Shown: positions 8,461-20,097, numbered from the stretch's first letter. The stretch: 20,704 nt of DNA from Parasitella parasitica (GCA_025201805.1 MU619311.1:126486-147189); one strand, 5' to 3'. Numbers and translations: made by a program. The notes: generated from the letters alone by a model not told the origin.

Positions 8461-11400
8461 ATGGAGCCATCAGTACCGACAATTTTTTGGTACTCTGGTG
8501 GGCTAGTCATAGCTGCATGTGTCAGTGCAATTGCACTTTCCGTTCAGCGAGGAGTCTATCACAAGCAAATTCAACTACAAGACAATTCAATTGAGCACCA
8601 TTTGAAGACGGATGTAGCAAGAGACTCCAGTGTCCCTTATGCTGACTCAAATCGTTTGAATCGCATCACTTATGAAACCATCTTACTAACGGCATTAGCT
8701 GCCTTGGATCTCAAAAGAGATGTCGAGCAGCAAGTGCTTGCTAATATGTGGACTATCTCGTCCTCCATATTCATACTCATCTCCTGGCTGTATGCCTCGG
8801 TGCTCGCTGCGATTTCTCGCCGTTATCAGCTCCCTAACCGCTGGGGATGGGTGTTGAATGTCCATCTATGCGCTTTGTACACTGCTGGCTGGATTGTTTC
8901 TATTGCCAAGCTTTGGCAAGTCACCGTTCTTGATTTGTCTTGGCCAGAGTGTCTTCCGTTCCTGCTGCCTGTTATCTTGGGACTCGATCTTGTGTTTGTG
9001 ACATTTACCGTAAAGCAGGGTCCACCGTTCCTGGACGAAAACTGTCGACAAGTCTCCAGCATCAATGTCGAATCTATTTTCGGCATCCTGTTCATGAACT
9101 GGTGCACCAAAGTCGTCGATGTTGTCATCTGCAAAAAGTCGCTGCTCACTGACAAGGATTTACCGACTATGACGCCCAGCTTTCGAGCTTACAACATCTT
9201 CTACACATTTGGTGCCTCGCGCGGAAAAGACTTGATCACAAGATTGATCACGGGTAACTCCAAGGCTCTCTTACTGCAAGTCGCACTGTCAATCGTATCG
9301 GCCATGCTTTATTATGCTCCTGCGTTCTTCATGAATCGTCTGCTCCAGTTTTTGCAAGACTACAATGACGGCGTTCAATTTGAACATCCCATTCAGTATG
9401 GCGTTTTGATCGTTTTGGGAATGGGCATATCTATTGTTGTACTGGGTATTTTTGTAGGTCAACAGTGGTACTATGGTACGTATGACACATTGTCTTTATT
9501 TTATAGCTGTGTGCTGCATTGGCTGATTTCGATCTACTTGACATGTCTATAGCTTCTTGCGTGCTCCAGTCCAAGGTCAGGACGATGCTCCATGTCGAAA
9601 TTTACAGAAAGTCTCTTCGCCGCCGTGATCTTTCAGTGGCAGGTTCAAAGGAGCAAGACGACAAAAAAGAGGCTGAGGATGATGCGTCTGCCTCCACTGG
9701 TGCAATCGTCAACCTAATGGGTACGGATGCTAGTCGCATTGCTGATTTTAGTGCCCTGTGGTTTGTTATCATCGCTGCCCCTGTGGAACTAGCCATAGGC
9801 ATATACTTTTTATACCAGCTTATGGGCATGGCCTGTATTTATGGTCTCTTGGTTATGGTAGTTATTCTCCCCATCAACCATTTCAACTCGAAGTATTTTG
9901 CAAAGACGCAAGACCGCCTAATGAAGGCTCGTGATAAGCGTGTATCGCTTATGACCGAAGTATTACAAGGCATCCGTCAGATCAAGTTCTTTGCTTGGGA
10001 ATCAAACTGGGAGAAACGGGTGATGGAGGCTAGAGGCGCTGAATTGCACCAACTGGCCATCACTTACCTCAACGGTGTATTCTTTTCTCTTGTCTGGCAG
10101 GGGTAAGTTGTTGTCGAGTTGATCGGTGTTAACGCGCACTAAAACAACCCGTATCTAGTGCACCCATCTTGGTTACTCTGGTCTCGTTCTTTGTATTTAC
10201 AAAGATCCAGGGCAATGCACTGACCGCGCCTATCGCATTCACTGTCATCAGTATCTTTAGCGAACTTCGCTTTGCACTCAACGTCATCCCTGAAACGATG
10301 ATTCAAGCCATCCAAGCCTACAGCAGCATCAAACGTATCCAAAAGTTTTTGGATGAAGATGAGATTGAGTCGGTTGTGGCCCAAGACCCCCACCAAATAG
10401 TCGATTTGAGCTTCGACCGGGCCACCATCGGATGGAAGGCGCCTACAGTCGCTTTTAATGTCGAGAATGTCGCTGAAGAGAGCTTTATACTCAGGGATAT
10501 AAGCGCCAAGTTCCCCAACAACGAGCTCAGTTTGATCAGTGGGGCCACTGGCTCTGGAAAGACCCTCATGTTGCTTGGCTTACTTGGTGAAGCTGTTTTG
10601 ATTGATGGTGCCATCGCTTGTCCTCGCGTTCCCCTTGCAGAGACCATCGAATACGGAATTGACCATGTTTCTGCAGATATCAGTCTTGATGACTGGATCC
10701 TTGACCGTGCTTTAGCCTACGTCTCGCAATCGCCATGGTTGCAAAATGCCTCTATTCGCGACAACATTTTGTTTGGGCTGCCTTACATTGAAGCACGCTA
10801 CAAGGAAACTTTATCTGCATGTGCTTTGGATAAGGACATGTCGATCTTGGAGGACGGCGACCGTACCGAAATTGGCGAAAAGGGCATTACTCTGAGTGGC
10901 GGCCAAAAAGCTCGCGTAGCCCTTGCCAGAGCAGTGTACTCGCGTGCCAAGAATGTATTGATGGACGATGTCTTGAGTGCAGTTGACGCTCACACAGCCA
11001 AGCATTTGTATGAACAGTGTCTTATGGGCCCCTTGATGAGGGATCGTACCCGTATTTTGGTCACTCATCACGTTCGCTTGTGTCTCAAAGGGTGTGGTCT
11101 TCTTGTGCATATTGAGAGTGGTCGTGCTAGACACGTTGGCTCTCCCGCTGAGCTACGCCAGTCTGGTCTACTGGCCCAAATTATTGAAGAGGAAGATCAC
11201 GAAGCAGAGCAAGAAGATGCTGCTAACGAAACGACCCTCAAAGAAAACAACCCTGCCAATGCTGACGCCCAAGACTTGGAAGAATCTGCCGCTCGTACTT
11301 TGATTGAAGAAGAGGGACGTGCCTCTGGGGCTGTCAAGTTTAGATTGTACAAAATTTACTTTGGCATGGTGGGCAAGACTTTGTTCTGGATCACCATGTG

Positions 11401-13384
11401 CTTAATTGTATTTGGCGGACGAGGACTTGAAATTGGCGAAAGCTGGTGGGTCAAAACATGGGCTCAAGCTTATGATCGTTATTCTCACAGACAAGGGCAT
11501 GACAATGCTACTTTCACGTTATTCACCAACGCATCAAGTCCTGGCGCATACTCTTTTGGCATGTATATGATGTCTGGTTATCAGGCAAATGCCATCCCTA
11601 TCAATGGAAAACCAGCCTACGATGGACCCTCTGACGGGCAAATCCATCTCAACTACTATTTAGGCATATATTGTATCATTACTATGAGCAATGTTGTGGT
11701 AGGTGCTCTTCGTTACGGTTATCTCTACTGGGGCGCTCTTCGTGCAAACAGGAATTTATATGCTGAACTTCTCCACCGTGTTTTCCGTGCCCCTCTTCGT
11801 TTCTTTGACACTACACCCATGGGTCGCATCCTCAATCGTTTCTCCAAAGACTTTGAGTCTGTTGACTCCAGAATCCCTACAGATTTTATGATTTTCTGGA
11901 TTAACTGGCTAGTGATCATCTCATCTGCAGTTACAGTGTGCTGTGTCCTCCCTACGTTTATTCTTCCTATGGTTGTCGTCACAGCTGTCAATATTCTCAT
12001 CGGTATGAACTATGTGAGAAGTTCTCGCGAACTGAAACGTCTTGATTCTGTCACTCGGTCTCCTCTATTCTCCAACTTTACAGAGACTATCTCTGGTGTT
12101 GCTACTATCCGTGCTTTTGGTGCATCCCGACGCTTTTTACGAGTCATGATGGATTGCATTGATGCTAATGTACGTCCATTCTTCTACTCCTGGGCCGTCA
12201 ATCGTTGGGTGAGTGTCCGCTATTCTATTTCCTCAGCTGCTATCAATTTTGCTGCTTGCGCTTTTACTTTATGGAACTTTGGTAGACTCGACGTTTCTTT
12301 GGCAGGCTTTGGCTTGAGCTTTGTTTTGATGTTTACTGACAGTATGTTTTGGGGTGTCCGTCAATACACTAATCTTGAAATGAGCTTCAATGCCATTGAA
12401 CGAATTGTTGAATTTATGGAAATGGACCAGGAAGCACCTGCCATTACCAAGTTGCGTCCTCCGCCTCAGTGGCCGATGCAAGGTGCGATAGAAGTTAGCG
12501 ACCTGGAGATCCGGTATGCTGCTGATCTGGACCCTGTCATCAAGGACCTCTCCTTTTCTGTCAAGCCCCGCGAGAAGATTGGCATTGTTGGTAGAACTGG
12601 CAGTGGTAAATCCACATTGGCTCTTTCATTCTTCCGTTTTGTTGAAGCTTCAGCTGGCTCTATTGTGATTGACGGCATTGATATCAAAGACTTGGGCACT
12701 GAGGATCTTCGCTCCAGCTTGACCATCATTCCTCAAGACCCCACTCTATTCTCTGGAACGCTCCGTTCAAACATGGACCCCTTTGATCAGTTTGAAGATG
12801 AAGCTATCTATGCTGCGTTGCGTCGGGTTCACTTGCTTTCTGATGTAGATAACCCATCAGCTGCTAGTAGTGTTTATAGTAGCAATAACAGCACAAACGA
12901 GGTCAATGCCAATGTATTTAAGGATTTGTCCACAATGGTGAGCGAGGGCGGCAAGAACTTTTCTCAAGGTCAGCGGCAGCTGCTGTGTCTCGGCCGTGCT
13001 CTACTCAAGAGAACTGGCATTGTTTTGATGGATGAAGCAACTGCAAGCGTTGATTTCGAGACTGATAAAGCTATCCAAAAGACGATTGCCACCGAGTTTT
13101 CGGACAGTACTATTCTCTGCATTGCACATAGATTACATACGGTCATTGAATATGATCGCATCCTCGTCCTTGATCAGGGACGGATTCAAGAATTTGACAA
13201 GTAAGTACAACATAGAATTACATTGCTTTTTCTCTTTTTCATTTAATATTGACTGTTTGAGCATAGTCCTTACACCCTGATTAACAACCCTGGGTCTTCT
13301 TTTTATAAAATGTGCCGGAACTCTGGCGAATTTGAGCAATTGTATGAACTCGCCGAATCGAAACACCAAATTTTTAATGTGTAG
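8461..13384 (+). CDS. ABCC (MRP) family transporter, Ybt1/Vmr1-like
   Basis: Four exons, 8461-9475, 9553-10102, 10159-13200 and 13267-13384, encode 1574 residues. Introns are 77, 56 and 66 nt (donors GTACGT, GTAAGT, GTAAGT; all end TAG). The last junction restores EFDNPYTLINN. Layout: N-terminal TMD0-like helices (to about 210), membrane domain 1 (about 270-585), NBD1, membrane domain 2 (about 915-1230), NBD2. NBD1: Walker A GATGSGKT (650-657), LSGGQ (767-771), Walker B VLMDDVLSAVD with Asp792 where the catalytic Glu would be. NBD2: GRTGSGKS (1333-1340), FSQGQ (1456-1460), Walker B with Glu1481, switch His1512. A degenerate NBD1 paired with a competent NBD2 is normal for ABCC. A Ser/Asn-rich insert before FSQGQ recalls fungal Ybt1/Vmr1 pumps, which act at the vacuole on bile acids, drugs or metals. 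The substrate is not predictable. The start at 8461 is chosen because the longer frame begins in the poly-T tract. Confidence 0.93.
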
Positions 13385-13631
13385 AAGCTGTCTTGTATAT
13401 TGAATGAAATAAATCATATTTATATAAAAATGTGCTTTATCACTGGATTTGAATGATCACTGTATATTGTATGCGTAAATCTGACATCCCCATCAATACC
13501 ACCAGAATCACTCATCACATAAGCCCCCCCCCCCTTTGCAAATACAACTACTACAATATCTAATTCTAATTCTATTATCTACATTACTTACAGAAAAAAA
13601 AAAGTCTAAATTGTTGGTGCGCAACATCAGG
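13385..13631. other. Convergent 3' spacer
   Basis: A 247-base gap between the stop codons of two convergent genes. It contains a polyadenylation hexamer for the plus-strand transporter, a C run (about 13526-13534) and an A run (about 13593-13603). The two 3' UTRs probably approach or overlap here. Confidence 0.6.
13408..13413 (+). terminator. Polyadenylation signal of the ABC transporter
   Basis: AATAAA 24 bases past the transporter stop codon, followed by T/A-rich sequence. Position and sequence fit a eukaryotic poly(A) signal. Confidence 0.55.
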
Positions 13632-16336
13632 CTACCAAAAGCGGTTTTGCTGTTGCTGCTGCTGTGATTGTTGCTGCTCGTATCGTTGCTGTTCGTATTG
13701 TTGCTGTTCATATTGCTGCTGCAATTGTAGCTGCCTTTGCTGTGGCTGTATCTGATCCATCCCAACAGCTGATAGTCCCTCGTTGTTATTTTGAGGTTGC
13801 TGATCTGGCATTTGCTGCTGCTGGCTAAAATAGCTGTTCCATTCATCAATATCAAACGACATGGGCACGCCCCAGAAAGCAGTGCCGATGGGATCAAAAG
13901 GTCGATCGCCAGTATCGTAACTAATACTAGGCTGGCCCCCTCCTGCTCTTGTAGTGGGGGTCGATGCAAAAGTGTTATTAGGTGGCGTGGTATTATATGC
14001 AAGTGATGTGGATTGTGCGCTTGTTGTATTATTGCTATTATTGTACGGTGAATCTGCTGTTATACTCTCATTTTTGATACTGACAGGGATATTGCTGGCG
14101 TACTGTGTAAAGTATTCAGGAAACTTGTGTTCTGTGCCGCGTTGTGCATCAATAGGGTTTCTAAATTCCAAAGGTGATGGCAGTGGCGCTTCGTTGTTGA
14201 GTGGCATAATGGGGGAATTGGGCACAGCAATAGACAGTGGCTCTGGCGGCTTCAATGTGTCGCTGGTAGCTACAGGTCTATTATAGCCTTCGTCCACATT
14301 TTCTAAATTGATGTCTCGTAAACCTGCCAATTCACCCAAGATGTTACAATGGCGAGCAGATGTGATCCATGTCTTTTCCACTTCGTCCATGGCGCGAATG
14401 ATCTTGTTGATACTGATCTTTGCCTCAAAGGCAAACATAGAGTCTGATGATAGCGCATCGTTGATAAAGATAATGCCAGCTGTAAACATAAAGTATAATG
14501 CATAGTTGTTGACATTCTTGAGTCTGCCTTCCGCCATTAAGCATTCGACAATGTCCAAGATCTTGTTGGCGGAAAACGTACAAATTGAGGCTGATGGGAA
14601 CACAGAGGGCATCTCTGTCTGTGTAGGTCCTGGGATAAAAGGCCGATGAAGCAGTATCAGACTAGTGTAGAACAGCATGTGGATTTGGCAGATCTCTAGC
14701 TTTGGTGCTGGTGCTTTTTCGGCCATGCGTGTATTTGGAGGTCGATATTGAAGACATGGCGGTAAGTTGGTCATCCATTTGTTGAGCGCGCGGTCAAGTT
14801 TGGAGATCACTGTGTCAGGAGATGCCATCATTGAAATTTGCTTCCTACCCTTTACCATGTACAGTTGGCAAAGAATCTCGCCTAGAATCTCACATAGTTT
14901 GATCAGCTGATGGAATTCTTCCATGATTGTTGGTTTGTTATTTTTATCATCCTCATCCACCTCAGACGGGTAAGGCGTGTCTAAATCGCGCGCATCAATC
15001 ATAGGAGCTCTTCCATGCATAGCACAGGTCAATCGATCCACTACAAAACTGCAATAAAACACTCGTTTTCTTTCCTCTTTTTCGGCATCTGACAGATTCC
15101 AAGTATCACAGTTTCTATTCAACCCTAAATTCTGACACATTCGGAACGCCTATCGAATCAAATATCAGTATCTGAAAAGATCGCCATAGGTGAGGATCTT
15201 GAACTTACTAAACCACTGTAGAGCCAACCACGAATGTTTTTGAGAGCGCCATTTTGATGACTACTAAGCAGTAACAAAGATTGCACAGTAGACACCTTGA
15301 AGTCATCCCATTCAAAATCCAGTAATATCCTAGCTCTTTCCAAAAAGATATCACCAGCAGTATCACGCAAAGCCGGATCAGATCTCACTCTCAAGTCGGG
15401 CGATATACGAGACGCGACACAGTAAATAGCATTCAACAGCAGCGGCGGAGGAGGTGTTTGATTGGACTCGAGTGACGCCAGGAATGACTTTTTGTGCAAG
15501 AGTGGCAACAATGGATAGAAATGGGTAAAGTACAAATCAAGCAAGTGTTTCGATAAATCAGGAGAAGGTAATTCAAAGGGATCGACGGCTAAAGGATTTG
15601 GCAGAACGTTTTGACCGTCAGGACGCTTTGTACGATGATAGCCTCTGGAATTAAAATGGAATGCACCATTTTGAAAATTCTTGCTGCCTCTCAACATGTA
15701 AAAACCAGAAGATTTGCCATAATAACGTAATTGGCCGCTTTCGTCGATAGACAGATTTCCAAGAGTTTCGTTAGCGTTTTCTTCGCTGGAGTTCGCTTGC
15801 GGAATATGCTCATCATCATTGGAAGCAGAAATAGAAGGTGCGTCGTGTAACACAGCTTCGTTGGAATGATGAATTTGGTCATCATGGCCATCTTTGCGAG
15901 CAGGGCGAGGTCGAACTAGTTCACCGTAAGCAGTTTCCAAAGGAGAATTCAATTCAGCTAATATAGCCTGAGAGCGAGGGTCGTCTTCTTGGATAATGCT
16001 ACCCAGCAATGCCTCTAGTCTATGCAACCTTCCTTCAATAGCTTCAATATAACCTTTTGGGGGGCCTCTCTAGAATAAGCAATATGATTAAATTGTAATG
16101 CAATGCATTGGTTGCTATGGTTACCAACCTTCTTGGTCGATTCTTTGTATGTACATGGCAACCCTAATGATACACAATTGCTGCATACTGCTTGAGCACC
16201 ATCACATTTGACTTTTTTCTTTCTGCACTGCTCACTAGATAAAATCAAATGTTGAGTAAATCAGGGCTGCAATGGAGCTGTTCTGGTATTACCATGCTTT
16301 ACTAACACGCTGTCGTTTACTATGTTCATCCGGCAT
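13632..16336 (-). CDS. Zn(II)2Cys6 fungal-specific transcription factor with polyQ tail
   Basis: Four minus-strand exons, 16336-16293, 16234-16129, 16069-15209 and 15149-13632, give 842 residues. Introns are 58, 59 and 59 nt. Intron 1 splits the codon for the first zinc-binding Cys; splicing restores KACEQCRKKKVKC. The cluster is CX2CX6CX6CX2CX6C at residues 15, 18, 25, 32, 35 and 42. A linker (KKRGPPKGYIEAIEGR, 49-64) and short coiled coil (HRLEALLG) follow, as in dimeric zinc-cluster factors. The fungal-specific regulatory domain (Fungal_trans, PF04082 type) spans about 225-480, with LYFTHFYPLLPLLHKKSFL and, across intron 3, GWLYSGLAFRMCQNLGLNR. Intron 2 uses donor GTTGGT, the only choice that keeps the linker. 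The C-terminal third is Asn/Ser/Pro-rich and ends in a Gln/Tyr/Glu repeat (about 795-838) before NRFW, probably an activation region. Targets unknown. The start at 16336 is the nearest ATG in frame with the cluster. Confidence 0.9.
13636..13760 (-). repeat. CAG/CAA repeat encoding the polyQ tail
   Basis: On the minus strand, imperfect CAG/CAA trinucleotides encode QQ[QR]YEQQ-type units repeated three times, followed by an uninterrupted Gln run just before the NRFW C-terminus. It is interrupted by TAC/TAT-GAA codons and stays in frame. Likely length-polymorphic. Confidence 0.85.
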
Positions 16337-16359
16337 ATTTTCACGCTTTCAATTGATTT

Positions 16360-16431
<72 letters not shown>

Positions 16432-16602
16432 TGCTTAAACAGAGACACGGATGTATGACATTGATTGAAACTCCAAAAAATGTTTGGGCAAGAATTAATT
16501 TTATTACATTTATGCCGAGAAATTTGATATTGTGATGTATTTACATTTCATTTAGAAAAAATCAAGTACAACTGAGAGAAGAAAACCGTCAGCCAGCGAA
16601 AA
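16337..16602. promoter_or_regulatory. Short promoter of the Zn2Cys6 factor with 3' flank of the next gene
   Basis: Only 266 bases separate the start codon of the Zn2Cys6 gene (16336) from the stop codon of the upstream minus-strand gene (16603). The interval must hold the promoter of the former and the 3' UTR of the latter. A quarter of it is a homopolymer tract. Confidence 0.5.
16362..16428. repeat. 67-base homopolymeric A tract (T on the minus strand)
   Basis: Sixty-seven consecutive A on the plus strand; read in the direction of the Zn2Cys6 gene it is T67 ending 25 bases before the start codon. It may act as a nucleosome-excluding poly(dA:dT) promoter element. The exact length is unreliable, because sequencing and replication slip on such runs. 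Confidence 0.9.
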
Positions 16603-17598
16603 TTACCGCTTAGAATAACCAGCACAGGTCCACATGATCAGCTTCCAGACAACTGCAATGCCAGCTAAACCTGCCACCACAATACCACCATAAAACAGAC
16701 CGTTATGAAGAACAGTATTACATAAAGTACCGCATGCATCCTGAGCGGCCTCCGTTATGCTGCTACATTGATTGCTGCATTTATCTGAAACCACTTTGGA
16801 CGCTATGATCATGGCAATCCCAGCTGCCACAAACGCACAGCTAATCAATAGGCAAAAGAACGAACAACATGTAATGGCTGGATTGTAGCAGCAGCAATTG
16901 CAGCCACGCCTTCTTTGTTCTTGTGGAGGCCTGTATCTGTAGGAATCTGCTTCCTTCTCGGGCGCAATTGTCGGTTTAGCCATATATGGCTCGTATTGTA
17001 GCTGTTGTTGTTGTTGTTTTTGCTTTTTTTCTAATTTCTTTTGTTCCTTCTTACTTAAAATGGGTTTTTGTACCATCGGCGTCTTTTCTGCTTCTTCATA
17101 ATCTTCTTTGGCAAATGAGTTTAACGGGATCACTTGGTTCGGTCTAGAAGTGATCACATCTGACGCTGCTGTTGCTCCGGGCGATGATGATGATTCGTTA
17201 TGGTATGGTGTAGGCTGATGGCTGTGTCGAAGGTATTCTTCTCTTTCCTGTCTTAGGTATTCATCAAGCGATTGTCCATGAGGATCGTGGTAGTCATTTA
17301 TACCTTGCACCTGTCTTTCCTCGTCTAAAGTATGGCCATACATCTGAGGCTGGTAGTAGTTGTTTACAACAGGTGGCGGAGGTGGTAAGGGCGTGTATGT
17401 CTCTGGCTGGGTTTGTGCCATGATGGGTGGTTGTGGAAGTGGTGTTGAATACTCAGGATATGATGGCTCTGGGGAAAAAGCGGCAGGGCTGGTGGTAGGC
17501 GGATGTTCTGCTACTGGATCTTGAAGAGGAGGTGGGGGAGGATACTGGCCAGCAAATGGATCTGGATGATTTGAATTGCTGTTGTTGTGAGAATACAT
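16603..17598 (-). CDS. Proline-rich, cysteine-rich two-helix membrane protein, function unknown
   Basis: Single-exon 331-residue protein I do not recognise. Residues 1-85 are low complexity and Pro-rich, with PPPPP runs and repeated short Pro/Tyr motifs that could bind SH3, WW or EVH1 domains. Residues 90-230 are charged and polar, with a Lys/Gln-rich stretch (KKEQKKLEKKQKQQQQQ, 183-199). A basic RRR (229-231) and a Cys cluster (GCNCCC, 232-237) precede helix 1 (about 241-267). A 35-residue loop holds four Cys (274, 278, 289, 293; CX3C...CX3C) that could form disulfides, then helix 2 (about 301-325). The basic residues flanking both helices suggest both termini are cytoplasmic and the loop lies outside or in the lumen. 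The juxtamembrane Cys may be palmitoylated. The gene is co-directional with the Zn2Cys6 gene, with separate promoters. A membrane scaffold is a guess only. Confidence 0.8.
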   Translation of the reverse strand: MYSHNNSNSNHPDPFAGQYPPPPPLQDPVAEHPPTTSPAAFSPEPSYPEYSTPLPQPPIMAQTQPETYTPLPPPPPVVNNYYQPQMYGHTLDEERQVQGINDYHDPHGQSLDEYLRQEREEYLRHSHQPTPYHNESSSSPGATAASDVITSRPNQVIPLNSFAKEDYEEAEKTPMVQKPILSKKEQKKLEKKQKQQQQQLQYEPYMAKPTIAPEKEADSYRYRPPQEQRRRGCNCCCYNPAITCCSFFCLLISCAFVAAGIAMIIASKVVSDKCSNQCSSITEAAQDACGTLCNTVLHNGLFYGGIVVAGLAGIAVVWKLIMWTCAGYSKR

Positions 17599-17663
17599 TT
17601 TTTTGTTGAAATAAAATATAAAAGAAATGAAAAGGCAAACAAAGATAAAACGGATGCGGAAGA

Positions 17664-17671
17664 ATTTTATA
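17664..17671 (-). promoter_or_regulatory. TATA-like element of the membrane-protein gene
   Basis: TATAAAAT on the minus strand about 65-75 bases upstream of the start codon at 17598, the same spacing seen for the bZIP TATA box. Not experimentally shown. Confidence 0.4.
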
Positions 17672-20021
17672 TTTTATTGTATTCATATTTATTTTTAGAA
17701 TTCATTATATATAGACAAAAGATATTATAACCTTTTCTTGGCGATATATCACAACTTTTCCTTGTTCTGGCTGGGGTTTTTCTCAATCTATAAAGATGCA
17801 TCACACAATAATACTTTCAGCCTCATTGTGCAGCAAATCTTGGAAGTAAGAATCCATGAAATGGCCACCGATGACTTCATTTAATACCAAAAAAGCAGAA
17901 GAAACAAATAGGGGAACAATAAAACTGCAAGTCTGTCAACTTCAAGTTACGGTATGAGAACTTTGCATTTTTGCTTAACTCTTTACGACTGACTAGAACT
18001 GCTCAACTGGATTGAGCAGTGGAGAGTAGAATAGTAAATAAGCATAGCGACATCTTTTTAGTATCCGGGATAATGATTATTTGATATGCTCTTTAACCAT
18101 TATCATGGACAAGAAAGAATTAAAACGAAATTCATTCTATTGCGTGGAAACAGACGGGGGAAGATAATAGGTTGCTACGCAGTCGTAGAGACTATGATCC
18201 ATGGGAATACAAAAGATCACTGAACTAATGGGTGTAGTGGCTAGTGATAGATTTGCGTTTGCGAGATGTTTTGGGATCAATATTTGCAAGTAGCTTGTAT
18301 GCGAACAGCTTGTATTATAATCTTCATGACCTCGTCCAGTTGCCTTTGTATTCTATTTTGCAACTCTCTTTTCATACCCTTCCGCCTCATAAATTGCGTA
18401 GAATCTTTTGCTGATTCCACGACGAGCACAGTTGATGCTTAACGGATATCAATAGGTGAAAGATGTCTTACAGCATGAATTCATTGTATACAATTTTTAT
18501 CAAATCGATTCAACGGCAACCTCGTGTTATTACTTATGCTTTGAACTCGTTGTCAATTTCAACCAGGAGACACTATTGATAAATTCTACCGGACAACATG
18601 CACATGAGTAAAATGCCATTTGCATCATACTCTGCAACGATATCCTCATTTCCGTTCGACATCTTTAGAAGAGACCCACATAGAAGCTTCCATGTCGCTT
18701 GAATCAAAAATACTGGGATTTCCATTGTTGAAACGACATCGCATTGCTTCAACTGGAAATCCCCGTCTTTTCTATCGTCTTTATTTATTACTTTTATTAA
18801 TATTTTTTCCTCATGTTTGCTTTGTACGTTTTCAAAGTTATCAACATCAGCAGAAGAATAATCCAGAACGCTTTTTGATTGACCATTTTTGATGACCTGT
18901 TTTGGAGGAAATTTGGTCGATTAATAGTTTCAGCCCATCAACGCATTATGTCCTGAGAACCCAAGGACCTTTTCAAAATTGAAAAATTGCAATGTAATAT
19001 ATTCTTTATTGCAGCTAGAACATACCTTCCGGATTGCGGGCAAACTCCAGTGAATGTGAGTGCAACATACTTTTCTAAGCACCTTTTTATTACGGAAACA
19101 TGATCATTGCTATATGAGCACAACTTGATGCGCAAAATCAGTTTTTTTTTCTTCTAAATAATCATAAGTAACAGATATTTAGTCTTAACTTCTGCTAAGA
19201 GAACCGTAGAACTGCAATGCTGTAGAGGTTGTCCAACGAATGTTTTTGATCCTATAGGAAACAGCAGCTAGCTTATTAAAGTTTGATGGTAATGGCTCAA
19301 ATTTTAACACTTCATACAAACTAACATAAATAAATTATAATACAGTGTACAGCTGAGCAAACCTTACATTCACATCATAGTTGCTGAGTCGTAAGTATGT
19401 TACATCATTAGATTGGCGAATCGAAAAATTGAAGAATGAGCGTTCAGCCTGCTGTCGTTCTAACACTCAAAAAGAGAGAAGTGAATGGTAGATTTTGGTT
19501 GTAATCTTCCGCCGGCAGCATTTGGCTCATCAAAAGAGACCCCAGCAAAGTTAAATGCTTGCAATATGCCACTTTGAAATTGCAACAGCATATGCAAGGA
19601 CTTTAATATTTACTTATCGAATATCATGAAGACAATGATATTTCTCAAAGTATATCTTACTTGGCAATCACTTCCAGTCGGCTTCGTACCGATTGAGAGA
19701 GGCGACACTAAAGATTAGTGTGAGAATGGATATTATGGGTTTTATGGGTTTTGGAGAAGTCATCCACCAACTCTTCATTTTAGGAAGTCCAGAATTCATT
19801 TCTCGACATTTTGAGGATCTCTTTATCTTCACAATAGTCTAGGGTAATCAAGCCCACGTCCTCAAAACATTAAAGGGTGGAAGAGCAGAGCAAGTAGCAT
19901 TTAAATCGACACCTGAGTTGCAGGAATCGGAGAGTATTGTTGTAAGATTGATCTCTTTACAGTTGACGAAACTAGGTTGGGCCAATGAAAATAAATTTTG
20001 GTCATTTCCAAATTGAGTTGG

Positions 20022-20097
20022 GACACGATTACAAAAATGGGTCACCAATACGAAAATGGGACAACAAGATGAAAATGGGACATGAGTACGAACATGG
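20022..20097. repeat. 19-bp tandem repeat, four copies
   Basis: Four adjacent 19-base units (20022-20040, 20041-20059, 20060-20078, 20079-20097) share the form G[AT]CA...A[AT]...[AC]AAATGG, with divergence in the middle. Read on the minus strand each unit begins CCATTTTCGTA or a variant. The period is not a multiple of three, so it is not a protein repeat. It lies about 60 bases past the Fanzor stop codon, fitting a subterminal repeat of a transposon end or part of the guide-RNA locus; that link is inference. Confidence 0.75.

Noticed and set aside
16015-16248. 77-residue minus ORF with a partial zinc cluster
   Set aside because: It is exon 2 of the Zn2Cys6 gene read through both flanking introns; alone it lacks the first cysteine.
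16272-16535. Plus-strand ORF with a long Lys run
   Set aside because: It is created by the A67 tract crossing the promoter of the minus-strand gene.
18620-18892. 90-residue plus ORF with a hydrophobic stretch
   Set aside because: No motif or plausible homology; a Leu/Phe-rich run arises easily in T-rich DNA. Not listed as a gene.
18938-19135. 65-residue minus ORF considered as another Fanzor or transposase piece
   Set aside because: It has none of the TSK, CxxC or NRD motifs and no frame continues it on either side.
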